This document shows, piece by piece, positions 56,937 to 64,000 of a DNA stretch of 64,000 nt. The DNA comes from Pseudomonas frederiksbergensis (GTDB lineage Bacteria; Pseudomonadota; Gammaproteobacteria; Pseudomonadales; Pseudomonadaceae), in NCBI RefSeq assembly GCF_017114915.1, contig NZ_JAAUOE010000006.1:124001-188000 (forward strand), given 5' to 3'. Made by a program: the position numbers and the translations under genes. The notes beneath the pieces were generated by a model. That model saw only the letters and a list, made by a program, of their open reading frames with translations. It had not been told where the DNA came from and made no database searches. Numbering within the stretch: the first letter of the stretch is position 1; each line of letters starts with the position of its first letter.

Positions 56937-58502
56937 ATGTTCGCTTCAGCGACTGCTTCAAGCACCCCGTTGGTGGGTATCCAGCCAGCCGCAACGCCTG
57001 TCGATGAGCCGTACCTGCTGGAGATCGTCAACGTCAGCAAGGGTTTTCCCGGTGTGGTGGCCTTGTCCGACGTACAGCTGCGGGTGCGTCCTGGTTCCGT
57101 GCTGGCGCTGATGGGGGAAAACGGCGCCGGCAAATCCACTCTGATGAAAATCATTGCCGGCATCTACCCGCCGGACGCCGGTGAGTTGCGCCTGCGGGGC
57201 AAACCGGTGGTCTTCGAAACGCCACTGGCTGCGCTTCAGGCCGGCATCGCGATGATCCACCAGGAACTCAACCTGATGCCGCACATGAGCATCGCCGAGA
57301 ACATCTGGATCGGCCGCGAGCAGCTCAACGGCCTGCACATGATCGACCATCGTGAAATGCACCGCTGCACCGCCAAACTGCTGGAGCGTCTGCGGATCAA
57401 CCTTGACCCGGAAGAGTTGGTGGGCAACCTGAGCATCGCCGAACGGCAGATGGTCGAGATCGCCAAGGCGGTGTCCTATGACTCCGACATTTTGATCATG
57501 GACGAACCGACCTCGGCCATCACCGACAAGGAAGTCGCCCATCTGTTCTCGATCATTGCCGACCTCAAGAGTCAGGGCAAAGGCATCATCTATATCACTC
57601 ATAAAATGAACGAAGTGTTCAGCATCGCCGATGAAGTGGCGGTGTTCCGCGACGGCGCCTACGTCGGCCTGCAACGGGCCGACAGCATGGACGGCGACAG
57701 CCTGATTTCGATGATGGTCGGTCGCGAGCTGAGCCAGTTGTTCCCGGTGCGCGAGAAGCCGATCGGCGATCTGCTGCTGTCGGTGCGCGACCTCAAGCTG
57801 GACGGCATTTTCAAGGACGTCTCCTTCGACCTGCACGCCGGGGAGATCCTGGGTATCGCCGGGTTGATGGGCTCGGGGCGGACTAACGTCGCCGAGGCGA
57901 TTTTTGGCATCACCCCAAGCGACGGTGGCGAAATCCGCCTCGACGGCGAGGTGGTGCGCATCAGTGATCCGCACATGGCCATCGAGAAGGGCTTCGCGCT
58001 GTTGACCGAAGATCGCAAGCTCAGCGGCCTGTTCCCGTGCCTGTCGGTGCTGGAGAACATGGAAATGGCGGTATTGCCCCATTACGTCGGCAACGGCTTC
58101 ATCCAGCAAAAAGCCCTGCGCGCATTGTGTGAAGACATGTGCAAGAAGTTGCGGGTGAAAACGCCGTCGCTGGAGCAGTGCATCGATACCTTGTCCGGCG
58201 GTAATCAACAGAAGGCGTTGCTGGCGCGCTGGCTGATGACCAACCCGCGAATCCTGATTCTCGACGAGCCGACCCGGGGCATCGATGTCGGCGCCAAGGC
58301 CGAGATCTACCGGCTGATCGCTTACCTGGCCAGCGAAGGCATGGCGGTGATCATGATTTCCTCGGAGTTGCCGGAAGTGCTGGGCATGAGCGACCGGGTG
58401 ATGGTCATGCACGAGGGCGACCTGATGGGCACCCTCGACCGCAGTGAGGCGACCCAGGAACGGGTGATGCAACTGGCCTCGGGCATGTCCGCGGTTCACT
58501 AA
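56937..58502 (+). CDS. Inositol ABC transporter ATP-binding protein, double domain
   Basis: A 521-residue double ATPase of the RbsA/IatA type. First half Walker [10 protein letters not shown], with signature region [16 protein letters not shown] and Walker [10 protein letters not shown]. Second half has the degenerate P-loop GLMGSGRTN, signature [15 protein letters not shown] and [12 protein letters not shown]. The ATG at 56937 has TGGAG upstream. Spacing fits an operon with the binding protein. Confidence 0.89.
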   Translation: MFASATASSTPLVGIQPAATPVDEPYLLEIVNVSKGFPGVVALSDVQLRVRPGSVLALMGENGAGKSTLMKIIAGIYPPDAGELRLRGKPVVFETPLAALQAGIAMIHQELNLMPHMSIAENIWIGREQLNGLHMIDHREMHRCTAKLLERLRINLDPEELVGNLSIAERQMVEIAKAVSYDSDILIMDEPTSAITDKEVAHLFSIIADLKSQGKGIIYITHKMNEVFSIADEVAVFRDGAYVGLQRADSMDGDSLISMMVGRELSQLFPVREKPIGDLLLSVRDLKLDGIFKDVSFDLHAGEILGIAGLMGSGRTNVAEAIFGITPSDGGEIRLDGEVVRISDPHMAIEKGFALLTEDRKLSGLFPCLSVLENMEMAVLPHYVGNGFIQQKALRALCEDMCKKLRVKTPSLEQCIDTLSGGNQQKALLARWLMTNPRILILDEPTRGIDVGAKAEIYRLIAYLASEGMAVIMISSELPEVLGMSDRVMVMHEGDLMGTLDRSEATQERVMQLASGMSAVH

Positions 58503-58559
58503 TGGATACCGGCGGTGGCCATGACCGTCGTCGGCGACGCAATAGAAGGGTGAGTGGTT

Positions 58560-59582
58560 ATGAACGCGATACTGGAAAACAAACCTGCAGCGGTACCGGT
58601 CAAGAGTCGCCGGCGCTTTCCGACCGAGTTGAGTATCTTCCTGGTGTTGATCGGCATCGGCCTGGTGTTCGAAATGTTCGGCTGGATCGTTCGCGACCAG
58701 AGCTTCCTGATGAACTCCCAGCGCCTGGTGCTGATGATCCTGCAAGTGTCGATCATCGGCCTGCTGGCGATCGGGGTGACCCAGGTCATCATCACCACCG
58801 GTATCGACCTGTCTTCCGGTTCGGTGCTGGCGCTGTCGGCGATGATTGCCGCCAGCCTGGCCCAGACCTCGGACTTTGCCCGGGCGGTGTTTCCATCCCT
58901 GACTGACTTGCCGGTGTGGATTCCGGTGATCGCCGGGCTCGGGGTGGGATTGCTGGCGGGGGCGATCAACGGCAGCATCATTGCGATCACCGGGATTCCG
59001 CCGTTCATTGCCACCCTCGGCATGATGGTCTCGGCTCGGGGCCTGGCGCGCTACTACACCGAAGGTCAGCCGGTGAGCATGCTCTCGGATTCCTACACGG
59101 CCATCGGACACGGCGCGATGCCGGTGATCATCTTTCTGGTGGTGGCGGTGATCTTTCACATCGCCCTGCGCTACACCAAGTACGGCAAGTACACCTACGC
59201 CATCGGCGGCAACATGCAGGCGGCGCGTACCTCCGGGATCAACGTCAAGCGCCATCTGGTGATCGTCTACAGCATCGCCGGGCTGCTTGCAGGTCTGGCC
59301 GGGGTGGTGGCGTCGGCACGGGCCGCGACCGGGCAGGCCGGTATGGGCATGTCTTATGAACTGGACGCGATTGCCGCGGCGGTCATCGGCGGCACCAGCC
59401 TGGCCGGTGGCGTAGGGCGCATCACCGGCACCGTGATCGGTGCGTTGATCCTCGGGGTCATGGCCAGCGGCTTTACCTTTGTCGGTGTTGACGCTTATAT
59501 TCAAGACATCATCAAGGGGCTGATCATTGTGGTGGCGGTGGTCATCGACCAGTACCGCAACAAGCGCAAACTCAAGCGCTGA
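58560..59582 (+). CDS. Inositol ABC transporter permease
   Basis: A 340-residue RbsC-type permease with about nine membrane helices. Family motifs: TTGIDLSSGSVLALSAM near 75, ITGIPPFIATLGMM near 140, and AAVIGGTSLAGGVGRITGT near 270. The ATG at 58560 has GAAGGG 9 bases upstream. It is the last gene of the inositol cluster, followed by a strong hairpin. Confidence 0.9.
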   Translation: MNAILENKPAAVPVKSRRRFPTELSIFLVLIGIGLVFEMFGWIVRDQSFLMNSQRLVLMILQVSIIGLLAIGVTQVIITTGIDLSSGSVLALSAMIAASLAQTSDFARAVFPSLTDLPVWIPVIAGLGVGLLAGAINGSIIAITGIPPFIATLGMMVSARGLARYYTEGQPVSMLSDSYTAIGHGAMPVIIFLVVAVIFHIALRYTKYGKYTYAIGGNMQAARTSGINVKRHLVIVYSIAGLLAGLAGVVASARAATGQAGMGMSYELDAIAAAVIGGTSLAGGVGRITGTVIGALILGVMASGFTFVGVDAYIQDIIKGLIIVVAVVIDQYRNKRKLKR

Positions 59583-59602
59583 AGCCACGCGAAACACGAA
59601 AA

Positions 59603-59628
59603 TGCGCCACGCCGACCCGCGTGGCGCA
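59603..59628 (+). terminator. Hairpin after the inositol transporter operon
   Basis: A perfect 10-bp stem, TGCGCCACGC (59603-59612) with GCGTGGCGCA (59619-59628), six-base loop, 20 bases after the permease stop. The following GCCGTTTGTCTT is only weakly T-rich, so it may act as a terminator or as an mRNA 3' end barrier. Confidence 0.6.
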
Positions 59629-59908
59629 GCCGTTTGTCTTCTGTATACAGCCGCTGGACTGAATTTCTTGCTATAAACGCACTCCGATAAGCGCCTCAAA
59701 GCCTGCCGTAGGGCACTTTCAGGGCTTTGTCGGACAGATTTGCTGTCTTTTCAGTTGCTGAGGCCTCAAGTCGGCCTTAGACTGCCGCCCCTCGTAAATT
59801 GAGTGCCGGGTGGCGCTTGGAATAAACGGCGCCGTTCCAATGACCGCTCCAGGCTCAACGGAACGCTCCCTAATTCGCCTTAATGCACGTTTTTTTATAG
59901 AGATATCA
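59629..59908. other. Intergenic region before the DksA-like gene
   Basis: About 280 bases with no credible gene. The DNA contains short inverted pieces such as GAGGCCTC (59760-59767) and an AT-rich block just before the ATG (TTTTTTTATAGAGATATCA). AGAG upstream of the start codon is only a weak ribosome binding site. Confidence 0.4.
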
Positions 59909-60313
59909 ATGACAAAGGACAAGTTGCTGGCCATGCCGGCGGATGACTACATGAATGCCGAGCAACATGCTTTTTTCTCTGAGCTGTTGCAGAACATGAA
60001 AGTCGAAACCCATGAGCGCATCGAACAGAATCGCATCGCCATCGAGAGCCTGGACACCCCGGCCGATCCGGCTGACGCGGCTTCCGTCGAAGAAGAGCGC
60101 ACCTGGCTGGTGAACGCGATCGATCGCGACCAGCGCATGCTGCCTCAATTGGAACAGGCTCTGGAGCGCATCAAGGAAGACAGCTTCGGCTGGTGCGATG
60201 ACAGCGGCGAGCCAATCGGCCTCAAGCGCCTGCTGATCAGCCCGACCACCAAGTACTGCATCGAAGCTCAAGAACGTCACGAGCAGATCGACAAGCACCA
60301 GCGTCAGGCCTGA
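59909..60313 (+). CDS. TraR/DksA-family protein with degenerate zinc finger
   Basis: A 134-residue protein of the DksA family that would bind RNA polymerase through its secondary channel. Residues about 8-100 form the coiled-coil hairpin. The C-terminal finger, WCDDSGEPIGLKRL...TKYCIEA, has CxxS and CxxA instead of four cysteines, so it can hardly hold zinc in the normal way. This resembles P. aeruginosa DksA2, a zinc-independent paralogue, in both length and finger type. A REP palindrome and TTTTT follow the stop. Confidence 0.85.
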   Translation: MTKDKLLAMPADDYMNAEQHAFFSELLQNMKVETHERIEQNRIAIESLDTPADPADAASVEEERTWLVNAIDRDQRMLPQLEQALERIKEDSFGWCDDSGEPIGLKRLLISPTTKYCIEAQERHEQIDKHQRQA

Positions 60314-60329
60314 TTCAGTAGCGCCCCTA

Positions 60330-60381
60330 TCGCGGGCAAGCCTCGCTCCTACAGGCCTGTAGGAGCGAGGCTTGCCCGCGA
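60330..60381. repeat. Perfect 52-bp REP palindrome, possible terminator
   Basis: Two abutting REP arms (60330-60355 and 60356-60381) give a perfect palindrome with core TCGCGGGCAAGCC and no spacer. It follows the DksA-like stop by 16 bases, and GCTTTTTG comes next, so it could also terminate that gene. Same REP type as at 17461. Confidence 0.88.
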
Positions 60382-60519
60382 AGCTTTTTGTCGCCCGAAA
60401 AATTTCACGCACTTCTATTGATCTGCTGCATCCCCCCCTACTAACGGACCATAGATAATGGCCTTATGGTGGCGTTTAATGCGGATACAACAATTAGAAG
60501 ATGCATGGGGTGACAAACG

Positions 60520-62124
60520 ATGACGCGAGACGGGTCTCTGGCTGGGGCAGCGCCCGCAGCCGTGCTTTTACCGAAAAACCTGTGGCTTACGCCGACCCTG
60601 CAAAGCATCGCCCTGATGCTCCTGCTGTGCGGCATGGCATTGGCGGGCTGGTCGCTTTACCTTGGCCTGCCATTGGCCGTGTTGATTGTCTGGCTGCCGC
60701 GCCTGCGTTCGCGCACGCTCCCAGAGGCAACCGCCGCGGACAATTCCAGCGCCATCGCTGGATTGACTCGCGATCTTTCCTACACCACCAGTCATAACGC
60801 CTTGTCGGCCGCCGGTGTCGCCTTCTCGGTCAAGCAACTGGCGGACAAACTGCAATCGCAACTCGACGCCGCTGCGCAGATTGTCCGCAGCGCCGAAGTG
60901 ATGATCGCCACCGAACACGCCACTTCGCAACTGAGCCGGGAAGCCTTGAGCGCGGCCAGCGAAGCCCATCAGAGCAGCGCGGCAGGGCAAACGGAACTGG
61001 TCGAGTCCATTGCGCGCATGCATCAACTCAGTCAGCGTGCCAGCAGCAGCCGTGAGCTGATCGAAGCCCTGAGCCTGCGCAGTGACGATATCCAGCGGGT
61101 CACGCTGGTGATTCAGTCCATCGCCAGCCAGACCAATCTGTTGGCGCTGAACGCGGCCATCGAAGCAGCGCGGGCCGGGGAACACGGTCGCGGCTTTGCG
61201 GTGGTGGCCGACGAGGTGCGTGGCCTGGCCGCGCGCACGGCGACGGCGACCGGCGAAGTCGGGGAGATGGTCGCCGACATTCAACAACGCACGGCACAAG
61301 TGGTGGAGCAGATTCGTCAACTGGCCAGCGATCTGAATACCGGCGTCGCGCAAGTCGAGCACACCGGGCAGCATCTGGAAAACATCGCGCGACTGGCCGC
61401 CGGTGTCGAAAGGCAGGTCGGGGAAATCGCTCAGGGCGCAGACACCAATCGCGAACAACTTGACAGCCTGTTCCACGCGATCGAACAAATGCGCAGCGAT
61501 CTGGCGATCAGTGACCAGCAAACCCAACGTCTGGCCCAGGCGGCGGTGCAGATGGAAGAGCAGGCTGAAACCATCAGCGAACGTCTCGCCGAAGTCGGAC
61601 TGGATGACTACCACCAGCGGATTTATGACCTGGCCCGGGAAGGGGCGAGTCAGATTGCGGCGCGTTTCGAAGCGGATATCGACCAGGGCCGGATCAGCCT
61701 GGATGACCTGTTCGATCGCAATTACCAGGCGATCCCCAACTCCAGCCCGGTCAAATACCAGACCCGCTTTGACCGCTACACCGATCAGGTACTGCCGGCC
61801 ATTCAGGAACCGTTGCTGCCGCGTCACGAAGGCCTGGTGTTCGCCATTGCCTGCACTCAGCAGGGTTATGTGCCGACCCATAACACTGTATTCAGCCAGC
61901 CACTGACCGGTGATGTTCAGGTCGATACCCTGCAAAACCGCACCAAGCGCAAGTTCGCCGACCGCACCGGGATCCGCTGTGGCAGCCATCAGCAACCCGT
62001 GTTGTTGCAGACCTACACCCGCGACACCGGTGAACTGATGCACGACCTCTCGGTGCCGATCATGCTCAAGGGCCGGCATTGGGGTGGTTTGCGCCTGGGT
62101 TACAAGCCAGAACGTCCTCGCTGA
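60520..62124 (+). CDS. Methyl-accepting chemotaxis protein with C-terminal sensor-like region
   Basis: A 534-residue receptor. It has one or two membrane helices near residues 28-60 and almost no periplasmic region. The signalling domain is at about 90-365, with a clear hairpin tip ([32 protein letters not shown], about 203-235). The last 160 residues (about 370-534) form an extra domain after the coiled coil, ending [13 protein letters not shown] and [12 protein letters not shown], which resembles a small-ligand sensor of Cache or GAF type. So sensing is probably cytoplasmic. GGGGTGA precedes the ATG. Confidence 0.87.
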   Translation: MTRDGSLAGAAPAAVLLPKNLWLTPTLQSIALMLLLCGMALAGWSLYLGLPLAVLIVWLPRLRSRTLPEATAADNSSAIAGLTRDLSYTTSHNALSAAGVAFSVKQLADKLQSQLDAAAQIVRSAEVMIATEHATSQLSREALSAASEAHQSSAAGQTELVESIARMHQLSQRASSSRELIEALSLRSDDIQRVTLVIQSIASQTNLLALNAAIEAARAGEHGRGFAVVADEVRGLAARTATATGEVGEMVADIQQRTAQVVEQIRQLASDLNTGVAQVEHTGQHLENIARLAAGVERQVGEIAQGADTNREQLDSLFHAIEQMRSDLAISDQQTQRLAQAAVQMEEQAETISERLAEVGLDDYHQRIYDLAREGASQIAARFEADIDQGRISLDDLFDRNYQAIPNSSPVKYQTRFDRYTDQVLPAIQEPLLPRHEGLVFAIACTQQGYVPTHNTVFSQPLTGDVQVDTLQNRTKRKFADRTGIRCGSHQQPVLLQTYTRDTGELMHDLSVPIMLKGRHWGGLRLGYKPERPR

Positions 62125-62207
62125 GAGGGCGACCCAACAGCGGCTCACTGCATCTGAGGAACTCGCGCTTCAGGAGTTCGATAGCGATGTTCAAAAGCGG
62201 CCGATTT

Positions 62208-62480
62208 TCAGGCTTTCAATGCCCCTTCATCGACCGCAAGCTTCAGGGCTTTGGCGGCTTCCCGGGCGGCAATGGCCGCGACCTCCGCGGTCTTGAACCA
62301 GCGATCCTTTTCGACCTGGTGGCACGACACCGCGGTCAATGGCGGTTTGGCGCGCATGACAATGACTGCCTGGAATTCGCCGTCGACCTCTCTGGCTTCG
62401 CCCCGGATAAAAAATTCACCGATATCAAATTCCGTCACGTAGCAGCCTTCCCTTGGAAATATTTTATTGTGTTCATGCAT
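62208..62480 (-). CDS. Small conserved protein, function unknown
   Basis: A 90-residue soluble protein (MHEHNKIFPREGCYVTEF...). AAGGA lies about 4 bases before the ATG, supporting a real gene. The middle looks like beta strands (AVIVMRAKPPLTAVS), and the C-terminal 35 residues are Ala-rich helix (TAEVAAIAAREAAKALKLA). I do not recognise a family. It stands next to another small gene on the same strand. Confidence 0.6.
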   Translation of the reverse strand: MHEHNKIFPREGCYVTEFDIGEFFIRGEAREVDGEFQAVIVMRAKPPLTAVSCHQVEKDRWFKTAEVAAIAAREAAKALKLAVDEGALKA

Positions 62481-62586
62481 CCGTCCTTGAGGACGGGCTT
62501 CATGGGGTGGGGCAGTATGGCAGTAGTTGCCTGCCGGCGGCTGAGTTAAGTCGCCGGCGTGACGAAACGTCTATGGAAATGAAGGG

Positions 62587-62835
62587 TCAGCTGCGTGCCT
62601 CAAGTGAACGGGCAAGGGCGCAGGCTTCGTTATGGCTGCCGCGGAAACCTCTGACACGTCCGGTGGATATTTCCCTGATGTGGAAAAAGGCGTTGCCGGC
62701 CAATACCACCTGAAAACGCGGGAGCAGAGGCTCGTCAAGGAGGAAATCCTGCTGCCCGAGCACCATCGAATGCAGAGGTGACGAGCCGTCTGTGTGTCGT
62801 GGGTGAGGCTGGGCGAAGTGAGTCAGTGTGCACAT
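62587..62835 (-). CDS. Small conserved protein, function unknown
   Basis: An 82-residue protein (MCTLTHFAQPHPRHTDGS...). The ATG at 62835 is chosen because AAGGA lies 6 bases upstream; an in-frame upstream start at 62898 lacks such a site. The C-terminal half (FQVVLAGNAFFHIREISTGRVRGFRGSHNEACALA) looks like a compact domain and somewhat resembles DUF1652-type Pseudomonas proteins. No function can be assigned. Confidence 0.58.
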   Translation of the reverse strand: MCTLTHFAQPHPRHTDGSSPLHSMVLGQQDFLLDEPLLPRFQVVLAGNAFFHIREISTGRVRGFRGSHNEACALARSLEARS

Positions 62836-63243
62836 ATGAAGTCCTTTTCGTGATTTTGCCGACGTGTGTACGGTGTTTTGGCTAGTCTCGGTGAGCATGG
62901 CTGCTCTAGAATCGCCATCATTGGTTGGCGATTGATGCCCATCTAAAGCAATTTTTTACTGGCGATATGTCGGAAAAGTGCTTTTTTAAAAGTGATTTTT
63001 CCCTAAAGTTGGTAATCCGGCTTTTCCGGCCGTCAGAAGGGCGTTTTCCTTCAACCTCTGACGACCGTCAGGCAGGACGACGTGAGGGATGTTCCAGTAG
63101 TCTTCTCAAACCTCGCGATGAATGGGCCCTCTGCCTGTTCCAAATTCGCCCCGGGTCATTTGGCTACACCTCGGCATTGCCGCTTTTTTCTGCTGTGCGC
63201 GTTTCCTGCGTACAGCATCATTTTCAGATGTGGGGATGTTTCC
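62836..63243. other. Intergenic region with no supported gene
   Basis: A 408-base stretch. It contains a short inverted pair (CTGACGACCGTCAG near 63057-63070) and AT-rich pieces near 62940-63010 that may hold promoters for the flanking divergent genes. Open frames across it lack start signals. I see nothing else. Confidence 0.4.
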
Positions 63244-63714
63244 TTGGCAGTAAGTAATCTCGATATGCATGCTTTGTTCGTACTGGGTGATTTGCGCGCA
63301 AAGCTGGTTAAACAGTTTCAGTCACGTTTCGTCTACATCACCGAACAGAACGCTGAAGGCATTTACATTGCCGAGATCGACACCGAATCGGCACTGGTGG
63401 TGGACGACAAGCCTGGGCTTAAACTCAAGGTCGGCGATCATTTCAGCGCCTCCGTATTGCCCAGTCGCGAAGGCGGCAAGCTGGACATCAAGTTCCGCGA
63501 AATCAAACTGACGGTGTACGGGCTGGGTGATTACGCGTTCGTGACCACCGCCGACGGCCACGGCATTGTGTTCAAGGAGGGGCATAGTGTGGTGATGGTG
63601 TTTGCCGCCCACCAACAGTTGCAGGAAGGTCTGACCAAAACCCTGAAGGCCGTGACTGCCAAGGCCGCCAAGTGGCGCAAGGGCGAACTGGTGACCTTCA
63701 AGGCCAGCGAGTAA
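63244..63714 (+). CDS. Conserved Pseudomonas protein, function unknown
   Basis: About 156 residues (MAVSNLDMHALFVLGDLRAKLV... if TTG at 63244 is used). GGGGA lies 7 bases before that TTG; the ATG at 63265 has no good site but is possible. The protein is rich in beta strands (RFVYITEQNAEGIYIAEID, KLKVGDHFSASVLPS, DYAFVTTADG) and has a basic helical C-terminus (LKAVTAKAAKWRKGE). Its stop overlaps the next ATG (TAATG), so the two genes are coupled. Family unknown to me. Confidence 0.65.
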   Translation: MAVSNLDMHALFVLGDLRAKLVKQFQSRFVYITEQNAEGIYIAEIDTESALVVDDKPGLKLKVGDHFSASVLPSREGGKLDIKFREIKLTVYGLGDYAFVTTADGHGIVFKEGHSVVMVFAAHQQLQEGLTKTLKAVTAKAAKWRKGELVTFKASE

Positions 63715-63917
63715 TGACCCTGGCCCGCGCCGATTTCCACGATCAGAACCAGGCCAGTGCCCACGCCGAGGCGCAGCGTCTGTTGGCTCAAAAGGCCGTT
63801 CTGCAGGGAGCCTGGCTGAGTTGGGTGGCGTCACAGATCTACCTGTTGCGTCCGGCGGCGTACGCCAGCATGGTCAGAAGGGAGCTTGCGCGCTTGCAGG
63901 AATCTTCCGAAAAATAA
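63714..63917 (+). CDS. Small conserved protein, function unknown
   Basis: A 67-residue helical protein (MTLARADFHDQNQASAHAEA...), translationally coupled to the gene before it by a TAATG overlap. The middle is weakly hydrophobic (LQGAWLSWVASQIYLL) and could pack against a partner. No family recognised. The remaining bases to the window end hold no supported gene. Confidence 0.6.
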   Translation: MTLARADFHDQNQASAHAEAQRLLAQKAVLQGAWLSWVASQIYLLRPAAYASMVRRELARLQESSEK

Positions 63918-64000
63918 TCCTCGTCCCTCGAAAGCAGAAACCTCTACTACAGTCAGTTGACTGAGTCTTCAGAGGCTTGCGGTCTTCTTTGTCAGGCCAT

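Noticed and set aside
56958-59699. A 913-codon minus-strand open frame opposite the inositol ABC genes
   Set aside because: It is His/Asp/Gln-rich shadow sequence caused by high GC; the plus-strand ATPase and permease explain the region fully.
63918-64000. A possible gene start at the right edge
   Set aside because: Only a palindrome near 63955 and a CAT at the last three bases are seen; nothing can be translated from so little sequence.

Overview
The window is a high-GC chromosomal segment that most resembles a fluorescent Pseudomonas (P. fluorescens group). I infer this from the gene content (glcDEF, hglS, an inositol operon, a DksA-like protein with a degenerate zinc finger, DUF6124-type small proteins) and from the typical Pseudomonas REP/REPIN palindromes between genes. 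All identifications come from reading the translated sequence. No database search was run. I see no tRNA, rRNA, CRISPR array, integrase or insertion sequence.

Layout. (1) 104-15347, minus strand: a compact 13-gene Wzx/Wzy-type exopolysaccharide operon, read from ugd (15347) down to a secreted glycosidase-like protein (104). It supplies UDP-glucuronate and probably UDP-galacturonate, a priming sugar transferase, three glycosyltransferases, a flippase, a polymerase, a Wza exporter, a Wzz-like chain-length protein and a separate, degenerate BY-kinase-like ATPase. (2) 15737-22519, plus strand: an EptA/sulfatase-like membrane enzyme, an AttEFGH-like ABC exporter plus lipoprotein operon, and a small periplasmic protein whose start is disrupted by an apparent 1-base frameshift. 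A structured, terminator-ended candidate small RNA follows. (3) 22853-34047, minus strand: two small Pseudomonas proteins, then an orphan type VI secretion island, hcp-vgrG-DUF4123-rhs. The RHS protein carries a barnase-like RNase tip. It is followed by barstar and an AT-rich array of further immunity-like genes, including a duplicated unknown family and a possible toxin-tail remnant. A sigma-54-like promoter and three 18-bp palindromes lie upstream of hcp. (4) 34355-43339: hglS, glcDEF, an alpha/beta hydrolase, a MASE2 diguanylate cyclase and a carboxypeptidase G2-like M20 peptidase. (5) 43504-59582: a GST and a complete myo-inositol locus, with an RpiR regulator divergent from iolC(J)-E-B-A-I-D-G, a second Gfo/Idh/MocA oxidoreductase and an inositol-type ABC transporter. 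(6) 59909-63917: a DksA-like protein, a chemoreceptor with a C-terminal sensor-like region, and four small conserved proteins.

How the parts work together. In the EPS operon nearly every adjacent gene pair overlaps or is separated by a few bases, which fits translational coupling of one polymer machine. In the inositol locus the transporter, the oxidation-to-acetyl-CoA enzymes and the regulator are all present. A shared 23-bp motif lies in front of both iolC and the transporter genes and is a good candidate for the regulator's operator. In the T6SS island Hcp, VgrG, the DUF4123 adaptor and the RHS-barnase form one delivery unit, and the immunity array looks like a record of earlier toxin tips.
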